From contig CAWGNT010000002.1 of NCBI GenBank assembly GCA_963824085.1, positions 1 through 64,000 of the forward strand: DNA of 64,000 bases, given 5' to 3'. The stretch is from JARRNE01 sp963824085 (GTDB taxonomy: Bacteria > Pseudomonadota > Gammaproteobacteria > Chromatiales > Chromatiaceae). Each line of letters starts with the position of its first letter. Within the stretch, counting starts at the first letter, position 1. The translations under genes were made by a program, and so were the position numbers. Of this stretch, positions 60,248 to 64,000 are shown one piece after another. The notes below the pieces were generated by a model. The model was not told the DNA's origin. It saw nothing but the letters and a program-made list of their open reading frames with translations, and did no database searches.

Positions 60248-62051
60248 GTTCTCAGACTCCGCAACGCAGAAACTCCCCAATGGGGTGATGCTGAACGCTT
60301 ACCCGGACAGTATCGGTGAGAGGCTTGCAGATACGGTTGATGTACTGAGGAGGCCAGAGTTTAAAGGTGCCTTTTCGCTATTTTACATCCTGCCGACTTT
60401 TTTCAACAGCGACCTGGATCGCGGATTTTCGATCATCGATTACGACATCAATGAACAGCTTGTGAGCCCGGCAGATCTGGACGATCTCGCCGCACTCGGA
60501 ATCTTGCTAAAGCTTGATCTGGTTCTCAATCACCTATCCGTGCGGTCCCCGCAGTTCCAGGACCTGTTACTGCGCGGCGACGATTCGCCCTACAAGGACT
60601 TCTTTCTCGATTGGAACGCGTTCTGGCTCAAGCACGGAATTATGGGGCCCGACGGTACGGTGAAACCGAACGAAGAGCATCTGGAGAAGCTCTTCATGAG
60701 AAAGCCCGATCTGCCGATACTGAGGGTTTGCTTTCCGGACGGCTCCCGTAGGCTTTACTGGAACACCTTCTATCAGGAGGTGAAGTTCATCGAAATGGTG
60801 GCCCACGATTTTGTGGGAATCGAGGGAATTCATGTGGAGCAGGCGACGGCCATAGCAACCGCCGTCCAAAACGCCATTGACGCGAAGGCCGACCTGGAAG
60901 CACTGGACCTGGGGGGGCTTTCCCGTTACAGGGATCAGGTGCTTGCGATCATCTGCCACAAACGCGAGTACCTTGGCCAGATGGACTTGAACGCACGCTC
61001 CGAGCTGGTCTGGGAGTTCTACGACGAGACTCTGAAGAAGCTTCGTGATTACGGTGCCAAGATTATCCGGCTCGACGCATTTGCGTACCTGCACAAAGAG
61101 CCTGGTGAGGCCAACTTTTTCAACCTGCCTGGCACCTGGGACTATCTGAGGAGATTGAAGAGCATCGCCGAGAGGTACGACCTGATCATCTTCCCGGAGG
61201 TCCATGCCGAATATGGCAGCGGTATATACGAGGAGGTGGCGGCACAAGGTTTCCCAATCTACGATTTCTTTTTTCCCGGGCTCGTTATCGACGCACTTGA
61301 CCGCGGCACCAACGAGGCATTGCTACGGTGGGTTGCAGAGGTCAAGGCCAAGGGACTCCAGACCATCAACATGCTTGGCTGCCATGACGGGATCCCGGTG
61401 CTCGACCTCAGGGGCAAGTGGGTCAACGGCACTTGGCGGCCAGGGTTGATGGCCGATGAGCACATCGAAGGCACGATGGAGCGGATTATCAGGAGGGGCG
61501 GCAGGGTCAAGAATCTGTTCAGCCATGACGGCAAGCAGATTGCCTACTACCAAGTGAACGCCACCTTCTTCAGTGCGCTAGGGGAGGACGAGCGCAAGCT
61601 GCTTTTGGCCCGCGCTATACAGATGTTCATGCCCGGTATTCCACAGGTATGGTACCTGGACCTTTTTGCGGGCAAGAATGACTATGAAGCTGCCGATAGG
61701 GGGGGCGTCGCGGGGCACAAGGAGATAAACCGCACGACACTCACGATCGAAGACGTCGAGGCGGGACTCAGGCGCCTGGTCGTGCGTGAGCAGCTCGACC
61801 TGATGCGACTGCGCAACCTGTCGCCGGCATTCCAGGGTGAGATGAAGATCTTCGACACCGAGCCTCATCTGTTGCACATCTCCTGGCAGCACCCGAAAGC
61901 AACTGCGACACTGAAGGCCGATCTGCGCAATCACAGCTTCACCGTTTACGAGGGTGATGCCGCGAGGGAAGCGGCCCCACCGACGATTGAAAGCCTTGGG
62001 GATGAGGCTGGGGCAGCTTTGGACGGCGTCCCTTACCGAACACCGGCATGA
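60240..62051 (+). CDS. GH13 subfamily-18-like glucoside phosphorylase (sucrose phosphorylase family)
   Basis: A 603-residue (beta/alpha)8 enzyme. The nucleophile is Asp279 in IIRLDAFAYL, the acid/base Glu320 in IIFPEVHAE, and the transition-state Asp383 in MLGCHDGIPVLD; an early ILPTFFNSDLDRGFSIIDYD segment is typical of sucrose and glucosylglycerate/glucosylglycerol phosphorylases. It is longer than sucrose phosphorylase (about 500 residues), with an extra helical segment at about residues 200-245. It should phosphorolyse an alpha-glucoside to glucose-1-phosphate; substrate unknown. No sugar transporter or regulator is adjacent, so it is an orphan. Upstream A+T content is higher than its surroundings. 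Confidence 0.88.
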   Translation: MNRFSDSATQKLPNGVMLNAYPDSIGERLADTVDVLRRPEFKGAFSLFYILPTFFNSDLDRGFSIIDYDINEQLVSPADLDDLAALGILLKLDLVLNHLSVRSPQFQDLLLRGDDSPYKDFFLDWNAFWLKHGIMGPDGTVKPNEEHLEKLFMRKPDLPILRVCFPDGSRRLYWNTFYQEVKFIEMVAHDFVGIEGIHVEQATAIATAVQNAIDAKADLEALDLGGLSRYRDQVLAIICHKREYLGQMDLNARSELVWEFYDETLKKLRDYGAKIIRLDAFAYLHKEPGEANFFNLPGTWDYLRRLKSIAERYDLIIFPEVHAEYGSGIYEEVAAQGFPIYDFFFPGLVIDALDRGTNEALLRWVAEVKAKGLQTINMLGCHDGIPVLDLRGKWVNGTWRPGLMADEHIEGTMERIIRRGGRVKNLFSHDGKQIAYYQVNATFFSALGEDERKLLLARAIQMFMPGIPQVWYLDLFAGKNDYEAADRGGVAGHKEINRTTLTIEDVEAGLRRLVVREQLDLMRLRNLSPAFQGEMKIFDTEPHLLHISWQHPKATATLKADLRNHSFTVYEGDAAREAAPPTIESLGDEAGAALDGVPYRTPA

Positions 62052-62152
62052 AGATCGTCGTCACCGATCTGGCTGGGCATTGACTCCGGACGGTAGCTGA
62101 TCAGCGGAGTCCGGCGTTACCGGCTCGACCCCCGCCGCCCCTCATTTGCGGT

Positions 62153-62382
62153 GGTGATTAGCTCTATTCCTCAGCTACGACAAAGGGCCTGCTTTGTCAC
62201 GACGCTGCTCGCCGTCCATGGCACCTGGTTTCCGGCATTCCCCCGGATCAAGTCGGGGGCAGGCTCTGCCGGAACGACGACGTTGGTCCGTGCCTGGGTG
62301 TCATCCCGGCAGGGAGTGCCGGGATCTAGGCCCCATGGATGGAGTACAAAGTGGTCCGGCTGAGTTTCAGGGCTAATCGCCT
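62153..62382. repeat. Repeat of about 228 bp, copy B
   Basis: A 230-bp sequence matching 29900-30125 in the same orientation, including the CATCCCGGCAGGGAGTGCCG stretch and the CCATGGATGGAGT end. It lies between the GH13 gene and ribF. Confidence 0.9.
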
Positions 62383-62668
62383 TTGCGGCAGCGCCAACTG
62401 CGTTTCCCCTGGGTCCGGCCAGGGGCAATTTCGGCCGGTCGGCTCGCGTCCGCAAGAGCCGGTTTCTCCTGCTCCCTCTGTGCACTTGTGCCAGCCTGCC
62501 GCCCGCACTCGCGCTGCAGGTTTGCACTGCCATCCACATTCCGTCCGAACCTTGAATCTCGTTGTAGGGCATGTAGCGGTGCCCTGTATTGCCATGGCGT
62601 GGCCGTGGCAGCGATCCCGCCCTGTGCGCTTATAATCCACGCCTTTTATTGGTTCTGTCTCTTCGCCT
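62383..62668. other. Non-coding stretch upstream of ribF
   Basis: 286 bp between repeat copy B and ribF. It holds the ribF -10 box at 62631 and otherwise no feature that I recognise; together with repeat B the gap between genes is 617 bp. Confidence 0.4.
62631..62636 (+). promoter_or_regulatory. ribF -10 box
   Basis: A perfect TATAAT 32 bp before the ribF start codon. A TGGCAG at 62606-62611 is a weak -35 at 19 nt. Confidence 0.5.
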
Positions 62669-63598
62669 ATGAGGGTCATCCGCGGACTGCACAACCTGAG
62701 AGCCCCCCATCACGGATGTGTGGCGACGATCGGGAACTTTGACGGGGTGCACCTCGGTCATCGTGCGGTGTTCCAGCGGCTACTGGCTAAGGGTCGGGAG
62801 CTTGGTCTGCCCGCGACGGTCATAACGTTCGAGCCTCAGCCCCTGGAGCTCTTCGCTCCGGGCTCGGCGCCGCCGAGGCTGACGCGCCTGCGAGAGAAGC
62901 TCGCGGCCATCGAGGATGCCGGCATCCACCAGGTGATGTTGCTGGAGTTCGGGCGCAAGCTCGCTGCCATGGGTGCCCGCGATTTTGTGCGGGAGCTGCT
63001 GGTGATGGGGCTGGGCACACGCCACCTGTTGGTGGGCGATGATTTCCGATTCGGCCACGGGCGCGAGGGCGACTATGGCCTGCTGGAGACAATGGGGCGG
63101 GAGCATGGATTCACGGTGGAGGACCTGCACACCATCACTGTTGGGGAGGAGCGGGTCAGCAGCACCCGCATCCGTGAGGCCCTGGCCCGGGGTGATCTGG
63201 AGCTGGCGCGCCACCTACTGGGTCGTCCTTACCGGATCTGTGGACGGGTTTCACACGGTGACAAGCGCGGCCGCTCTATCGGCTATCCTACCGCGAACGT
63301 CAATCTGCACCGGCGGGCGAGTCCGCTGCGCGGCGTTTTCGCGGTGATTGTGCATGGTGTTAACGACCGCCCATGGCCGGGAGTCGCCAATCTTGGGACA
63401 CGACCGACGGTCGCGGGCGGGAACGATTATCTGCTGGAGGTCCACCTGTTCGACCTGGCGCAAGACGTCTACGGGCGGCAGCTCGAGGTCGAGTTCAGGC
63501 TCAAGTTGCGCGACGAGCGGAAGTTCGGCTCCTTCGGGGAGCTGAAGATCCAGATCGACCGCGATGCGGCGGCAGCCCGACAGTATCTGGGCGTGTAG
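62669..63598 (+). CDS. ribF: Bifunctional riboflavin kinase/FAD synthetase
   Basis: A 309-residue RibF. The N-terminal FAD synthetase domain has IGNFDGVHLGHRAVF (nucleotidyl-transferase motif) and SSTRIREAL; the C-terminal flavokinase domain has GRSIGYPTANV and NLGTRPT. It converts riboflavin to FMN and FAD. The order ribF-ileS is conserved in proteobacteria; here ileS starts 366 bp later, with a small zinc-ribbon ORF in between. Confidence 0.97.
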   Translation: MRVIRGLHNLRAPHHGCVATIGNFDGVHLGHRAVFQRLLAKGRELGLPATVITFEPQPLELFAPGSAPPRLTRLREKLAAIEDAGIHQVMLLEFGRKLAAMGARDFVRELLVMGLGTRHLLVGDDFRFGHGREGDYGLLETMGREHGFTVEDLHTITVGEERVSSTRIREALARGDLELARHLLGRPYRICGRVSHGDKRGRSIGYPTANVNLHRRASPLRGVFAVIVHGVNDRPWPGVANLGTRPTVAGGNDYLLEVHLFDLAQDVYGRQLEVEFRLKLRDERKFGSFGELKIQIDRDAAAARQYLGV

Positions 63599-63626
63599 TT
63601 GCTCCACGCAGAGGCGCAGAAATGTA

Positions 63627-63651
63627 GTAGGGTGCGCCGTGCGCACCGCCG
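63627..63651. repeat. GTAGGGTGCGC-type short palindrome
   Basis: GTAGGGTGCGCCGTGCGCACC follows an ACGCAGAGGCGCAGAAATG remnant (63605-63623) that resembles the left arm of the CTCTGCG family. Both are single, partial copies. Confidence 0.45.
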
Positions 63652-63739
63652 GGGTTTCGCGCAGTACGAATAACGCCTATGGCTCCCAACGGTTCTACCC
63701 GTTCTTACCACCATTGGGGATCCAACCGATAGCGTCATC

Positions 63740-63913
63740 ATGAAGCTCGTTCGTTGTCCAAATTGCGGGTACCAAGGTGGTCGTCGCTTGCCGCCGGTGC
63801 TCTGCTCGGAGCACTCTTACTACATCCTGGTCGGAGCTGTCGCGTTCGCCAATCGGCAGATCTGCCCCGACAGCGGGCGGCGGTATGTCCCTCGGCTGAA
63901 ACAAGACGAATGA
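63740..63913 (+). CDS. Small zinc-ribbon-like protein of unknown function
   Basis: A 57-residue frame, MKLVRCPNCGYQGGRRLPP at the start, with CPNCG, Cys22 and Cys42 (ICPDSG). Two cysteine pairs of roughly zinc-ribbon spacing suggest a structural metal site, although the second pair is incomplete (CPDSG). The ribosome-binding site is weak. It sits between ribF and ileS, where no gene is normally found. It is too small for a firm call. Confidence 0.45.
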   Translation: MKLVRCPNCGYQGGRRLPPVLCSEHSYYILVGAVAFANRQICPDSGRRYVPRLKQDE

Positions 63914-63964
63914 CCGCCAGCGCCCGCTAACATCGTACAAAGCCCCCTTCGAGAGACGCCGCCA

Positions 63965-64000
63965 GTGGCCGACTACAAAGACACCCTCAATCTCCCCAGC
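63965..64000 (+). CDS. ileS: Isoleucyl-tRNA synthetase, N-terminal end only
   Basis: Only 12 codons are in the window, from GTG 63965: VADYKDTLNLPS. This matches the conserved start of bacterial IleS (E. coli SDYKSTLNLP), and ileS regularly follows ribF. The remainder lies beyond the window edge. IleS charges tRNA-Ile in the cytosol. Confidence 0.85.
   Translation, partial: MADYKDTLNLPS

Overview
This window looks like a chromosomal segment of a G+C-rich gammaproteobacterium. No phage, plasmid backbone, complete insertion sequence, rRNA or CRISPR array is visible. The core gene order is gammaproteobacterial: ubiE-ubiJ-ubiB, hslV-hslU, dapF-DUF484-xerC, argH divergent from algZ-algR-hemC-hemD, rlmH-maf-rng-yhdP-nitrilase-tldD-pmbA, and ribF-ileS. 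A Chromatiales/Ectothiorhodospira-type lineage is a reasonable guess, but the sequence does not settle it.

Layout. Positions 2-13630 hold an envelope glycan locus: a GNAT-like acyltransferase (cut by the window edge), polysaccharide deacetylase, GT4, two SDR nucleotide-sugar enzymes including a UDP-xylose synthase, two GT2+GtrA pairs, two GT39/ArnT-type membrane glycosyltransferases and an acyltransferase-3. Positions 13733-28998 are housekeeping: ubiquinone synthesis, the HslVU protease, a VapBC toxin-antitoxin pair, XerC, DapF, archease, HemC/HemD, AlgZR and ArgH. Positions 29093-35351 hold small stand-alone genes (MazG-like, cupin, quinone oxidoreductase, phosphodiesterase, Hsp20, NfeD/SPFH pair, TtcA). 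Positions 35538-43309 are the most striking part: a promoter and a fluoride (crcB-type) riboswitch ahead of six tightly coupled genes. They encode a hydrogenase-4/complex-I-like membrane complex whose large subunit has lost all the Ni-Fe ligand cysteines (an Ehr-type complex). Positions 43570-64000 return to housekeeping (MetH, RlmH, Maf, RNase G, YhdP, nitrilase, TldD/PmbA, RibF, start of IleS), interrupted by an orphan GH13 sucrose-phosphorylase-like enzyme.

The non-coding space is crowded with dispersed repeats of at least five kinds. (1) A 155-175 bp MITE-like element with TATAC...GTATA ends and a covarying internal hairpin is present in four copies; one sits in frame inside a glycosyltransferase/LmeA fusion gene and one lies 12 nt before ttcA. 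(2) A repeat of about 228 bp occurs twice, one copy next to a truncated hydrolase gene. (3) Inverted-arm elements carrying CTCTGCGTCTCTGCGG arms occur three times; one supplies the C-terminus and stop codon of argH. (4) AGGATGTGGTGA palindromes occur twice. (5) CCCAAGC...GCTTGGG hairpins with a covarying base pair occur three times.

The main functional idea is that fluoride switches on an energy-converting membrane complex of unknown redox chemistry. Its proton-pumping modules are complete, and the electron path ends in a cavity without nickel-iron.
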